From Desulfocurvus sp. (GTDB lineage Bacteria > Desulfobacterota > Desulfovibrionia > Desulfovibrionales > Desulfovibrionaceae), in the NCBI RefSeq assembly GCF_023230885.1, contig NZ_JALNWM010000143.1, positions 1-8,746 of the forward strand: 8,746 bases of DNA, written 5' to 3'. A program made the translations under genes and the position numbers. Below, one piece after another: positions 1-6,874 of this stretch (position 1 is its first letter; every line of letters starts with the position of its first letter). The notes beneath the pieces are model-generated. The model saw nothing but the letters and a program-made list of their open reading frames with translations. It ran no database searches and had not been told where the DNA came from.

Positions 1-1575
1 GCGGGCCTGTTCCTCGGCGATGCGCGTCTCGGTGTTGTCGACGATGGACTGGTAGTTGTCGGCGATGATGTTCAGGATGCCGCTTTCGGGGTCGGTGATG
101 GCCGCCAGGGTGTCGACCATCTCGGCGATGGTGCCCTGCTTGACGCGCACGGTGCCCGTGTAGTCGCCATCGGCCAGGTTGTGGACCTGGAGGACCATGC
201 CTGCGGCGGCGGTGCCCGAGGCGCCGGTGATTGCGCTGCCGCTCACGCTCGCGGCCTCGCCGTTGATGGTCGCCGCGACGATGGACCCGCCCGAGACCTG
301 ATAGGCCACCTCATGCTCCCCGGGCGCGGTGATGCCCGAGATGTTGGAGACATGCCCGAAGTCCGGCGAGGTGCAGACGCCCTCGTTGTCGGCCACGAAC
401 AGGTCGGCCACGGCCAGGGGATCCCGGGCCAGGGCCTCGGCCAGGGTCAGCCCCGCCGGGGGGTCGCTGTCCAGGATCAGCATGCCGAAGGTCTCGGAGC
501 TTTCGTCGGTGTCGGTGACGATGCCGACCTGGGCCAGGCTGGTGAACAGGTCGCCGCTGCCGTCGGCCTCGTCGTAGTAGCCGAAGCCCAGGGCCTTGGA
601 GGAAGTGATGCCCTTGAGCTGCTGGCGGATCATGTCCACGCCGTAGTTGCCGGTCATGATCGAGCCCTCGCCGTCGTCGCTCACGGCCGTGAGTTCGTCG
701 ATGAGCGCGTAGACGGCGTTCAGCGAGTCGATGAACGAGACGACGCCCTCGTACATGGCGTCGGTGTCCACGGCCAGGGACAGGCTCACCCCGTCGGCGG
801 AGGACACCCCGCGCAGGTTGAGGGTCAGCCCGTCGAGCACGTCGGTTACGGTGTTGGTGTCGCGCTCGATCCACTGGTCCTGGCCCGAGGGGTAGCCGTC
901 GACCTTGATCCGGGCGCTGCGCGCGGCCTGGGTGTTCTCGAAATCCCCGGGGGCGTAGCCGTCCACCGTGCAGGCGGTGACGGCCACGGTGTTGCCCGCG
1001 CCCATGTCCATGCCGTAGAGTTGCAGGTGGCAGGCGCTGCCGTCGTCGATGACCGCCGCGCGCACGCCGGAGTTGGACAGGGTGTTGGCGTTGATGATGC
1101 CCACAAGCCCCGACAGGGTCGTGCCCGCCGGGATGTCGACGGTGTACTCCTCCCCGCCGTAGGAATAGGTCATGGTCGCGGCGGTGTCGGTGATGGAATC
1201 CGAGGCCGAGGCCTCGCCCGTGGCGGAGTTGACCCAGATGTCGTTGCAGGCCAGCTGCCCGACCACCACGGTATGGTTGGCCACGGCGGCGTCGCCCGTG
1301 GCGGTCACCGAAAGGGCCCCGGAGTCGGAGACCGACACGTCCATGCCCACGAACTCGGCCCTGGTGTTCATGGCGGCCAGGGCCGTGCGCAGGGAGAGCA
1401 GCTCGGTGTTCAGCTCCTGGAGCACCTCGACCTTTCCGGCCCAGGCGTCGCGCCAGTCTTCGAGCTGGTTCAGCCGGAAGCTCTCGGCGTTCATGGTCGC
1501 CTCGATGATGGAATCGAAGTCCGTGCCGTTGCCAAGGCCGGTGAAATAGATGGCGCCGGATGAATACTCGGCCAT
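1..1575 (-). CDS. fliD: Flagellar filament cap protein FliD (HAP2), partial: 3' end beyond window
   Basis: The frame is open for 525 codons from ATG at 1575-1573 to the window edge without a stop, so the C-terminus is missing (probably only some tens of residues). FliD forms the cap at the tip of the growing filament and helps flagellin subunits fold into place. The N-terminus carries the FliD signature FTGLGNGTDFDSIIEA (residues 11-26), then a helical stretch (LEDWRDAWAGKVEVLQELN, a likely coiled coil). A beta-rich middle follows. VLDGLTLNLRG near residues 246-256 is the hallmark at the start of the FliD C-terminal domain. The last visible residues (NYQSIVDNTETRIAEEQ) are the C-terminal helix entering the conserved terminal coiled coil. 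Already 525 residues, it exceeds enteric FliD (about 467). A good ribosome site, GGGAGA, sits 5 bases upstream. It lies 35 bp after flgL and is probably the last or a late gene of the hook/junction operon. It contains four cysteines, unusual for an extracellular axial protein. Confidence 0.95.
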   Translation of the reverse strand, partial: MAEYSSGAIYFTGLGNGTDFDSIIEATMNAESFRLNQLEDWRDAWAGKVEVLQELNTELLSLRTALAAMNTRAEFVGMDVSVSDSGALSVTATGDAAVANHTVVVGQLACNDIWVNSATGEASASDSITDTAATMTYSYGGEEYTVDIPAGTTLSGLVGIINANTLSNSGVRAAVIDDGSACHLQLYGMDMGAGNTVAVTACTVDGYAPGDFENTQAARSARIKVDGYPSGQDQWIERDTNTVTDVLDGLTLNLRGVSSADGVSLSLAVDTDAMYEGVVSFIDSLNAVYALIDELTAVSDDGEGSIMTGNYGVDMIRQQLKGITSSKALGFGYYDEADGSGDLFTSLAQVGIVTDTDESSETFGMLILDSDPPAGLTLAEALARDPLAVADLFVADNEGVCTSPDFGHVSNISGITAPGEHEVAYQVSGGSIVAATINGEAASVSGSAITGASGTAAAGMVLQVHNLADGDYTGTVRVKQGTIAEMVDTLAAITDPESGILNIIADNYQSIVDNTETRIAEEQAR

Positions 1576-1580
1576 TGTCG

Positions 1581-1586
1581 TCTCCC
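1581..1586 (-). promoter_or_regulatory. fliD ribosome binding site, partly within a potential stem
   Basis: GGGAGA lies 5 bases before the fliD ATG. Its GGG (1584-1586) can pair with CCC at 1608-1610 in a stem continued by GGGCC (1603-1607) with GGCCC (1589-1593). Pairing is seen in the sequence; any effect on translation is inference. The string GGGAGACGACAATG recurs exactly at the start of the zinc-finger gene at 8045-8058. Confidence 0.6.
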
Positions 1587-1610
1587 GTGGGCCGCGCGGC
1601 GGGGCCCGGG

Positions 1611-3095
1611 CTAGAGCAGGTCCGCCATGGACAGGGTCATGATCTCGGCGGAGGTCTCCACCACCGAGGTGTAGGCGGTCTGGGCCGCCTGGAGCCTGGT
1701 CATGAGCGTCACCAGGTCGGCGTCCTCCACGGCGCTCATGAGCCGGGTATCGGCCTCCTTGCGCAGCACTGAAGCGGCCTCCACGTTCCGCACGGTGGTC
1801 TCGCGCGCGCCGACGCTTGCGGCGCCGCGCAAAACCCGCTCCTGGGCCGCGTCGAGATCCTCCAGGCTCTGGCCCACGCCATCCACGTCGCCGGTTTCCA
1901 GGGCGGCCACGAGCCTGCCCATCGTCTCGAAGAGGTTGGCGCCGGGCACCGCGTCGGCCGAGGCGGCCCCGGGCGCCTGGTAGAGCCCGCCGAAGATGTC
2001 CTTGCCCACGTTGTTGATGACCACCGGGCTGGCGTCGGAGATGTTCACGGCGATGTCGGCCTGCTCGGGCACCAGGGTGAACTGGTCGCCCGCGAAGAGG
2101 TCCGCCCCGCCGTCCGGGGCGAGGGTCAGAGTGCCGCCCGGCACGGTGAGCACGCCGCCGCTGGCGCTGTTGCCCGCAACCCACGAGGCGCCGCCGTCGG
2201 TGCTGTAGGAATAGGCGACCGCCCCGGCCAGGGTCGTGTCGGCGTCGATGCGCACCGTGACCCTCGCGGAGAACACGCCGCTGGCCGCGGCGCTCACCGG
2301 GGAGCTTCCCGCGTGGCGGACCACGGCACCGTCCTTGGCGTCGCCCAGGTACAGGGCGGCGGGGCGCACCACCAGGGCGCTCTGCCCGGCGGCGTCGGCC
2401 TCGCCGCTGACGGCGGCGCCCGCGGCCAGGGCCACCGAACAGGACCCCAGGGCCAGGGCCGTGTCTCCGGCGGCCAGGGTGGCGGTGGTCCAGGTTTGCC
2501 CCCCGTCGGCGGACCAGCGGTATCCCAGGTCCGCCGCGCCGCCCACGGTGCCCGAATCCAGGAACTCCACCCGCACGCTGTGCGCGCTGTCGCCGGTGAT
2601 GGACGCCACGTCGGCCCCCGAAAGGGTCGGGCCGGACACGTCGGCGGCCAGGGCCAGCGCATAGGCGTCCCCGTCGGTGTTCTGCCCGGCGAAGATGCTG
2701 TCGCCCATGTATTCGGTATTGGCCTGCACGAGCATCTGCTCCATGAGCTGGCGCACCTCGCCGGCCAGCATCTCGCGCTGCCCGGCGGACAGGGTGCCCG
2801 TGGCGCCCTGCTCGGCCTTCTCCTTGGCGCCGGTGATGAGCTCGCTGACCGTGGCCAGGGCGTCGTCGGCCGCGGCCAGCGCCGCCGAGGCCAGGTCGAT
2901 GTTCTCCTGGTACTGCTCCAGGGCCGCCAGGTGGTTGCGCAGGGCCAGCACCGTGGCGGCGCCCGCCGGGTCGTCGCTTGGGCGGTTGATGCGCTTTTCC
3001 GAGGCGTTCTGCTCGTTCAGGGCGTAGTAGCGCGCCAGGGCGTCGTTGGTGTTGCGGATGACCGAGGCGTAGACCATGCTGTTGGTGACGCGCAT
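1611..3095 (-). CDS. flgL: Flagellar hook-associated protein 3, FlgL
   Basis: This 494-residue protein is the distal hook-filament junction protein, the adaptor between FlgK and flagellin. It is exported by the flagellar type III system. The N-terminus MRVTNSMVYASVIRN and the following helical region (NEQNASEKRINRPSDDPAGA, residues 27-46; EYMGDSIFAGQNTDGDAY, residues 128-145) match the flagellin-like D0/D1 domain of FlgL. The C-terminal helix (about 385-494, ending LMTRLQAAQTAYTSVVETSA...) completes D0/D1. Between them sits a large beta-rich, Gly/Ala-rich insert (about 150-350). It holds two Asp-box-like motifs, SADGGQTW (195-202) and STDGGASW (298-305), plus a GDQFTLVP element (336-343). At 494 residues it is far longer than enteric FlgL (about 317), the excess being this insert. 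The start is fixed by GGAGG 7 bases upstream, which overlaps the flgK stop codon; the 11-bp gap suggests translational coupling to flgK. Confidence 0.96.
   Translation of the reverse strand: MRVTNSMVYASVIRNTNDALARYYALNEQNASEKRINRPSDDPAGAATVLALRNHLAALEQYQENIDLASAALAAADDALATVSELITGAKEKAEQGATGTLSAGQREMLAGEVRQLMEQMLVQANTEYMGDSIFAGQNTDGDAYALALAADVSGPTLSGADVASITGDSAHSVRVEFLDSGTVGGAADLGYRWSADGGQTWTTATLAAGDTALALGSCSVALAAGAAVSGEADAAGQSALVVRPAALYLGDAKDGAVVRHAGSSPVSAAASGVFSARVTVRIDADTTLAGAVAYSYSTDGGASWVAGNSASGGVLTVPGGTLTLAPDGGADLFAGDQFTLVPEQADIAVNISDASPVVINNVGKDIFGGLYQAPGAASADAVPGANLFETMGRLVAALETGDVDGVGQSLEDLDAAQERVLRGAASVGARETTVRNVEAASVLRKEADTRLMSAVEDADLVTLMTRLQAAQTAYTSVVETSAEIMTLSMADLL
2181..2204 (-). 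repeat. Asp-box-like motif, FlgL copy 2
   Basis: Codes for FlgL residues 298-305, STDGGASW, matching the Asp-box pattern S-x-D-x-G-x-T/S-W. It is preceded by a segment (277-297) resembling that before copy 1: alternating V/R residues, then G-x-V/A-x-Y. Confidence 0.6.
2490..2513 (-). repeat. Asp-box-like motif, FlgL copy 1
   Basis: Codes for FlgL residues 195-202, SADGGQTW, an exact S-x-D-x-G-x-T-W Asp-box pattern. Preceding residues SVRVEFLD (173-180) and GYRW (191-194) have counterparts before copy 2 and before the single FlgK copy. Confidence 0.65.
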
Positions 3096-3102
3096 GAGCG
3101 GA

Positions 3103-3107
3103 CCTCC
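3103..3107 (-). promoter_or_regulatory. flgL Shine-Dalgarno overlapping the flgK stop codon
   Basis: Read on the minus strand, TAGGAGG holds the flgK stop (TAG, 3109-3107) and the flgL ribosome site GGAGG (3107-3103), sharing one base. Seven bases separate it from the flgL ATG. This tight arrangement supports coupled translation of the two junction proteins. Confidence 0.8.
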
Positions 3108-5197
3108 TAGGACTTCAGGGCGATGAGGGTATCGAACAGTTCCATTGATGTCTGGATCAGGGTCGAGGCCGTCTGGTACATGCGCTGGAACTGCTCCAGG
3201 CGGATCAGCTCCTCGTCCAGGTTCACGCCGCCCACGGCCTCCTGCTGGTCGTAAAGGCTCTCGGCCAGGGACGTGTGGTAGGCGGTGTTGAAGGCGGCCG
3301 TGGCCGTGGCGGCGCCGACCTTGCCCACCAGGGTGCCGAAGTAGTCCTGAAGCGAGGAGCTGCGCGCGTCGCCCGCGCTGGTGGCGACCACCGTCTCCTT
3401 GCCGGCCAGGGCCGCGATGGCCAGGGCCGTGGTGTTGCCGCCCGCGTTGGCGTCGCCCGTGGCGTCCACGGCCGAGGCGTTGACCCGCGAGGGGTCCGCC
3501 AGCAGCGGGTTCAGGGCGATGTCCGAGGCGTCGGAGCCGGTGAAGTAGGTATTGATGCCCAGCGCCGCCAGCAGGCCGGTGGAATCCCCGGCGAACTGGA
3601 ACTCCACGCCGTCGGCGGCGGCGATGGCCAGGGCGCCGTTCGTCACGCTGGCCGTGAGCTGGCCGGGGCAGGCGGCGTTGATGGCGGCGGCCACGTCGTC
3701 CAGGGAGTGCACCGCCGGGTCGAACACCGCCACCCCCGGGGTCAGGGACGAGAAGTCCAGGTCCGCCACGCCCAGGGCCTCGCCGCTGGCGGCGTCGTAC
3801 AGGGCGATGGACAGGGCGCCGGATTGGATCCGGCCCGCGAAGGCCAGGCCGCTGTCGGCCAGGGCGGCGGAGGAGTCTTCGGCGGCGCTGGTGCCGGTGA
3901 CGGTGGTGAAATTGGTCAGGCCCGCGCCCTGGCTGTGGGCGAAGTTGACCTCCCAGACCAGGGCCGAGGCCAGGGCGTCCAGCTCGTCCTGCCAGGTGCC
4001 CAGGTACTGGTCGCGGGTGGTCAGCAGTCCGGCCAGGCTGCCGCCGGTCAGCCGCGAGGTGTCGTCCGCGCCCGCGCCGGACAGGCTGGTGACGTTCATG
4101 AAGGACGAGGTGTTCTCGTACCAGTAGACCCCGCTTTTGGGCATGACCGTGAAGGTGTCGCCGGGGGCCAGGGCTCCCGGGGCCGCCGCGCCGGAGTCGT
4201 CCGCGGCGCCGAACCAGATGTTCACGCCGTCCACGGTCACGGCGCCGGTGGCGGCGTCGGCGGTGAACAGCCGCACGTTGCCGCTCTCGTCGGTGAGCCA
4301 GGTCCGGCCGCCGTCGCAGGACACGCGGAATGTCGCCGCGCCCGCGCCGCCGTCCGCGCCGCCCGCGCCGACCACCTGCACGGTGATCTCGCTGGAGGCG
4401 GAGCCGTCGAAATACACGGCGCCGTCGAAAGTCGAGGCCGAGGTCAGCGACGCCCAGGACCTGGGCCCCTCGCAGCGCAGCTCGAAGGTGGACGCGCCGT
4501 CCACCAGGGTCTGCCCCGAGCCCAGGAACACCGCCACCTGCCCGTCGGCCCTGTAGAGGACATCCACGTCCGCCAGCCCGGCCAGCTCGCGCAGCAGGGC
4601 GTCGCGCTCGTTGAGCAGGCCGTTGTCGCCCGGGCTGGCCACGAGCCCCTGGTTGATCTCGCCCAGGCGCCGGGTGATGGCGTTGGCCTCGTCCACGTCC
4701 TGCCCGATGGCCTCGTTCAGCAGCTCCTCCTGGCGGTCCAGGTCGTCGGCCATGTCCGTGAGCACGGTGGCCAGGGTGTCGGTGGCGGCGGTGAGCGCCT
4801 CGCGCACGGCCAGGTCGGACGGATACTGGGTCACGCTCTCCCAGGCCGCGAACCAGGCGCTCAGGGCCTCGTCCAGCCCCGTTTCCGAAGACTGGTTGAA
4901 GACGCTCTCGATGCTCTCCAGCCAGCCCGACGCCGTTTCCCAGCGCGCGGCGTCGGCGCTTTCGTCCAGGTACTGGCGCTCGATGTAGGTGTCGAAGCAG
5001 CGCTGCACCTCGCAGACGCAGACCCCGGTGCCCGCCAGCCCGCCGCTGACGGCGATGTAGCCGGTGTCGGCCAGGCTCACCGTCTGGCGGCGGTAGCCCT
5101 CGGTGCTCGCGTTGGCGACGTTGTTGGAATAGATGCTCAGGGCGTACTGGGCGACGCCCAGCGCGTTGCCGCCGATGGTCAGCATGCTGTCGGCCAT
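3107..5197 (-). CDS. flgK: Flagellar hook-associated protein 1, FlgK
   Basis: This 696-residue protein is the proximal hook-filament junction protein, added to the hook tip once hook growth ends. The N-terminus has the rod/hook/HAP signature (NALGVAQYALSIYSNNVANA, residues 11-30, then STEGYRRQTVSLA). Next come the FlgK helical region (QYLDESADAARWETASGWLE, LSAWFAAWESVTQYPSDLAVRE) and NGLLNERDALLRELA (192-206). A middle beta-rich insert (about 230-370) carries an Asp-box motif SCDGGRTW (293-300) and GDTFTVMP (346-353). A second beta region (about 455-575) precedes the conserved C-terminal helix (ELIRLEQFQRMYQTASTLIQ, then MELFDTLIAL). It is larger than enteric FlgK (about 553). The start is supported by GGAGGG 7 bases upstream. 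Six cysteines (60, 62, 67, 242, 294, 510) are unusual for an exported axial protein; three cluster in the conserved N-terminal region. It lies between flgE and flgL on the same strand. Confidence 0.97.
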   Translation of the reverse strand: MADSMLTIGGNALGVAQYALSIYSNNVANASTEGYRRQTVSLADTGYIAVSGGLAGTGVCVCEVQRCFDTYIERQYLDESADAARWETASGWLESIESVFNQSSETGLDEALSAWFAAWESVTQYPSDLAVREALTAATDTLATVLTDMADDLDRQEELLNEAIGQDVDEANAITRRLGEINQGLVASPGDNGLLNERDALLRELAGLADVDVLYRADGQVAVFLGSGQTLVDGASTFELRCEGPRSWASLTSASTFDGAVYFDGSASSEITVQVVGAGGADGGAGAATFRVSCDGGRTWLTDESGNVRLFTADAATGAVTVDGVNIWFGAADDSGAAAPGALAPGDTFTVMPKSGVYWYENTSSFMNVTSLSGAGADDTSRLTGGSLAGLLTTRDQYLGTWQDELDALASALVWEVNFAHSQGAGLTNFTTVTGTSAAEDSSAALADSGLAFAGRIQSGALSIALYDAASGEALGVADLDFSSLTPGVAVFDPAVHSLDDVAAAINAACPGQLTASVTNGALAIAAADGVEFQFAGDSTGLLAALGINTYFTGSDASDIALNPLLADPSRVNASAVDATGDANAGGNTTALAIAALAGKETVVATSAGDARSSSLQDYFGTLVGKVGAATATAAFNTAYHTSLAESLYDQQEAVGGVNLDEELIRLEQFQRMYQTASTLIQTSMELFDTLIALKS
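4298..4321 (-). repeat. Asp-box-like motif in FlgK
   Basis: Codes for FlgK residues 293-300, SCDGGRTW, an S-x-D-x-G-x-T-W Asp-box pattern. It shares with the FlgL copies a preceding beta-strand-like segment (EITVQVVGAGG, then ATFRV) and a downstream GDxFTxxP element. Confidence 0.65.
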
Positions 5198-5223
5198 TGT
5201 GGTGCCCTCCGGCCCGGGGCCCG

Positions 5224-5251
5224 CGCCCCCCGCCGCGCGCGGCGGGGGGCG
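5224..5251. repeat. Perfect 28-bp GC palindrome in the flgE-flgK gap
   Basis: Every base from 5224 to 5237 pairs with 5251 to 5238, and all 28 bases are G or C. In RNA it would fold into a stem of about 12 bp with a 4-base loop. It begins 13 bases after the flgE stop and lies about 13 bases before the flgK ribosome site. There is no following T run, so it is not a classical intrinsic terminator. Transcript-end protection, partial termination or control of flgK translation are possible but not shown. Confidence 0.8.
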
Positions 5252-5264
5252 GGCGCGCGGGCTG

Positions 5265-6842
5265 CTAGCGCTTGAGCCCGATCACCGTCTGGAGCATCTC
5301 GTTGGCCGTGGAGATGATTTTGCTGCTGCCGTCGTAGACGCGTTGCAGGGTGATCATCTGGACCATCTGGGTGGCCATGTCCACGTTGGACTGTTCCAGG
5401 GTGTTGGAGCTGATGGAGCCCAGGCTGGCGGTGCCCGGGGTGCCCATGACGGCCTCGCCGGAGTCGCGGGTCTGGGAAAAGAGGTTGCCGCCCTGGCGTT
5501 GCAGGCCGTCCTCGTTGGCGAAGTCGCACAGGGCGACCACCCACAGGTCCTCGATCTGCCCGTTGGAGTAGCGCCCGGTGACCACGCCGTTGGTGTCCAC
5601 GCTGAGCTCCAGCAGGTAGCCCGAGGTATAGCCGTCCTGGGCCTGGGTGCGCGTGGTGGTGGCCGAGTCGTAGCTGGTGGTGGACGAGGTTTCCAGGTCG
5701 GGCTCCAGGAGGTTGCCCACGTTGGCGAAGCTGGAGCCCACGGCCGCCGCGCTGGCCGCCGTGGCGGCGTTCCAGCCGCTGCCGGTGACGTTCCTGGTGC
5801 CCAGGCCCAGGTTCAGTTCGATGGGCCGGGCCTGGGGCTCGCCGGTGGCGCTGGCGTCCTGCGCGCCGGTGAAGTTGGCCGTGAAGACGGGGAAGCCGTT
5901 GTCGGAGAACTCCGCCGGGGTCCAGTTGGCCAGGTTGCTCATATTGCCCGAGGCGCCGCTGGACAGGGTGTAGGCGGTCATGCCCTTCATCTCGCCGGCG
6001 GAGCTGAAGGTCAGGGTGCCGGCCATGAGCAGCCCGGCCGCCGAGGTGGTGGCCAGGGCCGTGCCGTCGATGGTCCGCCCGTCCTCGGAGGGATCGCAGG
6101 TGACGACGTATTCCCAGACGCTGGAGCCCGCCGCGCCGTCGGTGTAGGTGTCCTCGCCGACCTTGTCGAAGTAGACCGTCAGGACGTGGGACGCGCCGTT
6201 CTCGTCGTAGACGGTGATGGAATTCTGGTAGGCGTAGAGGGCGTCGCCCAGGGGGGTGTCCCCGGTGCCGTCCCAGGCGGAGAACATGGCGAAGAACGGG
6301 TTCGCGGCGTCCACGCAACTGTCCTCGGCGGTGGAGTCGAGGTTCAGGAGCATGCTCACGGCGGTGGTGGCGCTGGGCGGCGACTGGGAGCTGTCGATCC
6401 GGATGTCCGTGGCGGCGCCCACGGGGCTGCCCTCGCCGTCCACCGCCCAGCCCTGGACGTTGTAGCCGTGGGCGTCGGTCAGGTAGCCGCTCTTGTCGAA
6501 GGTGAAATCACCGGCGCGGGTGTAGTAGACCGAGCCGCTCACCGGGTTGACGAGCTGGAAGTAGCCGTTGCCGTTGATGGCCAGGTCGGTGGCGCTGGTG
6601 GTCGTCTCGTAGGCGCCCTGGGAAAAGTCGCCGTAGATGGCCGACACGGTGACGCCCGTGCCCACCTGGCTCACGCCCTGGGCGGAATTGATGGCCTGGT
6701 AGAAGGTGTCCTCGAAGGTGATCTTGGATCCCTTGTAGCCCACGGTGCTGGTGTTGGCCAGGTTGTTGCTGACCACGGACATGCCCGTGCTCGATGTGAG
6801 CATCCCGGCGATGCCGGTGTACATGGTGCTCATGACGCTCAT
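5265..6842 (-). CDS. flgE: Flagellar hook protein FlgE
   Basis: This 525-residue protein polymerises into the hook, the universal joint between rod and filament. The N-terminus (MYTGIAGMLTSSTGMSVVSN, residues 7-26, then NLANTSTVGYKGSKITFEDTFYQ) is the rod/hook family signature with the conserved NNLANxxTxGYK core. DLAINGNGYFQLVNP (86-100) and YTRAGDFTFDKSGYL (107-121) are the FlgE/F/G basal-body motifs. The middle (about 155-390) is the variable D1/D2 body, including TPLGDALYAYQNSITVYDEN. The C-terminal helix (SNVDMATQMVQMITLQRVYD, 485-504, then KIISTANEMLQTVIGLKR) is typical. It is longer than enteric FlgE (about 403). The same frame stays open far upstream, overlapping flgD, but AAGGAG 7 bases before the ATG at 6842 and the family N-terminus fix this start. 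A second in-frame ATG (6833, MSTMYTG) is a possible alternative. It lies 32 bp after flgD. Cysteines occur at 176, 249 and 439. Confidence 0.96.
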   Translation of the reverse strand: MSVMSTMYTGIAGMLTSSTGMSVVSNNLANTSTVGYKGSKITFEDTFYQAINSAQGVSQVGTGVTVSAIYGDFSQGAYETTTSATDLAINGNGYFQLVNPVSGSVYYTRAGDFTFDKSGYLTDAHGYNVQGWAVDGEGSPVGAATDIRIDSSQSPPSATTAVSMLLNLDSTAEDSCVDAANPFFAMFSAWDGTGDTPLGDALYAYQNSITVYDENGASHVLTVYFDKVGEDTYTDGAAGSSVWEYVVTCDPSEDGRTIDGTALATTSAAGLLMAGTLTFSSAGEMKGMTAYTLSSGASGNMSNLANWTPAEFSDNGFPVFTANFTGAQDASATGEPQARPIELNLGLGTRNVTGSGWNAATAASAAAVGSSFANVGNLLEPDLETSSTTSYDSATTTRTQAQDGYTSGYLLELSVDTNGVVTGRYSNGQIEDLWVVALCDFANEDGLQRQGGNLFSQTRDSGEAVMGTPGTASLGSISSNTLEQSNVDMATQMVQMITLQRVYDGSSKIISTANEMLQTVIGLKR

Positions 6843-6849
6843 GGCGGTG

Positions 6850-6855
6850 CTCCTT
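6850..6855 (-). promoter_or_regulatory. flgE Shine-Dalgarno sequence deciding the start
   Basis: AAGGAG sits 7 bases before the ATG at 6842-6840. It identifies the flgE start inside a much longer open frame that runs upstream through flgD. Confidence 0.75.
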
Positions 6856-6874
6856 GCGGGGGGGCTGTGGTGCG

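Noticed and set aside
3275..5275. Very long plus-strand open frame (666 codons) opposite flgK, with similar ones at 181-1563, 2313-3110 and 5133-6989
   Set aside because: They are antisense to clear flagellar genes, rich in Gly, Val, His, Arg and Ala with no recognisable domain, and follow from the strong G/C third-position bias of the true strand.
5267..6842. Spirochete-type lysinoalanine crosslink in FlgE through Cys176
   Set aside because: A cysteine near position 178 is suggestive, but the surrounding residues do not visibly match the spirochete site and nothing else supports it.
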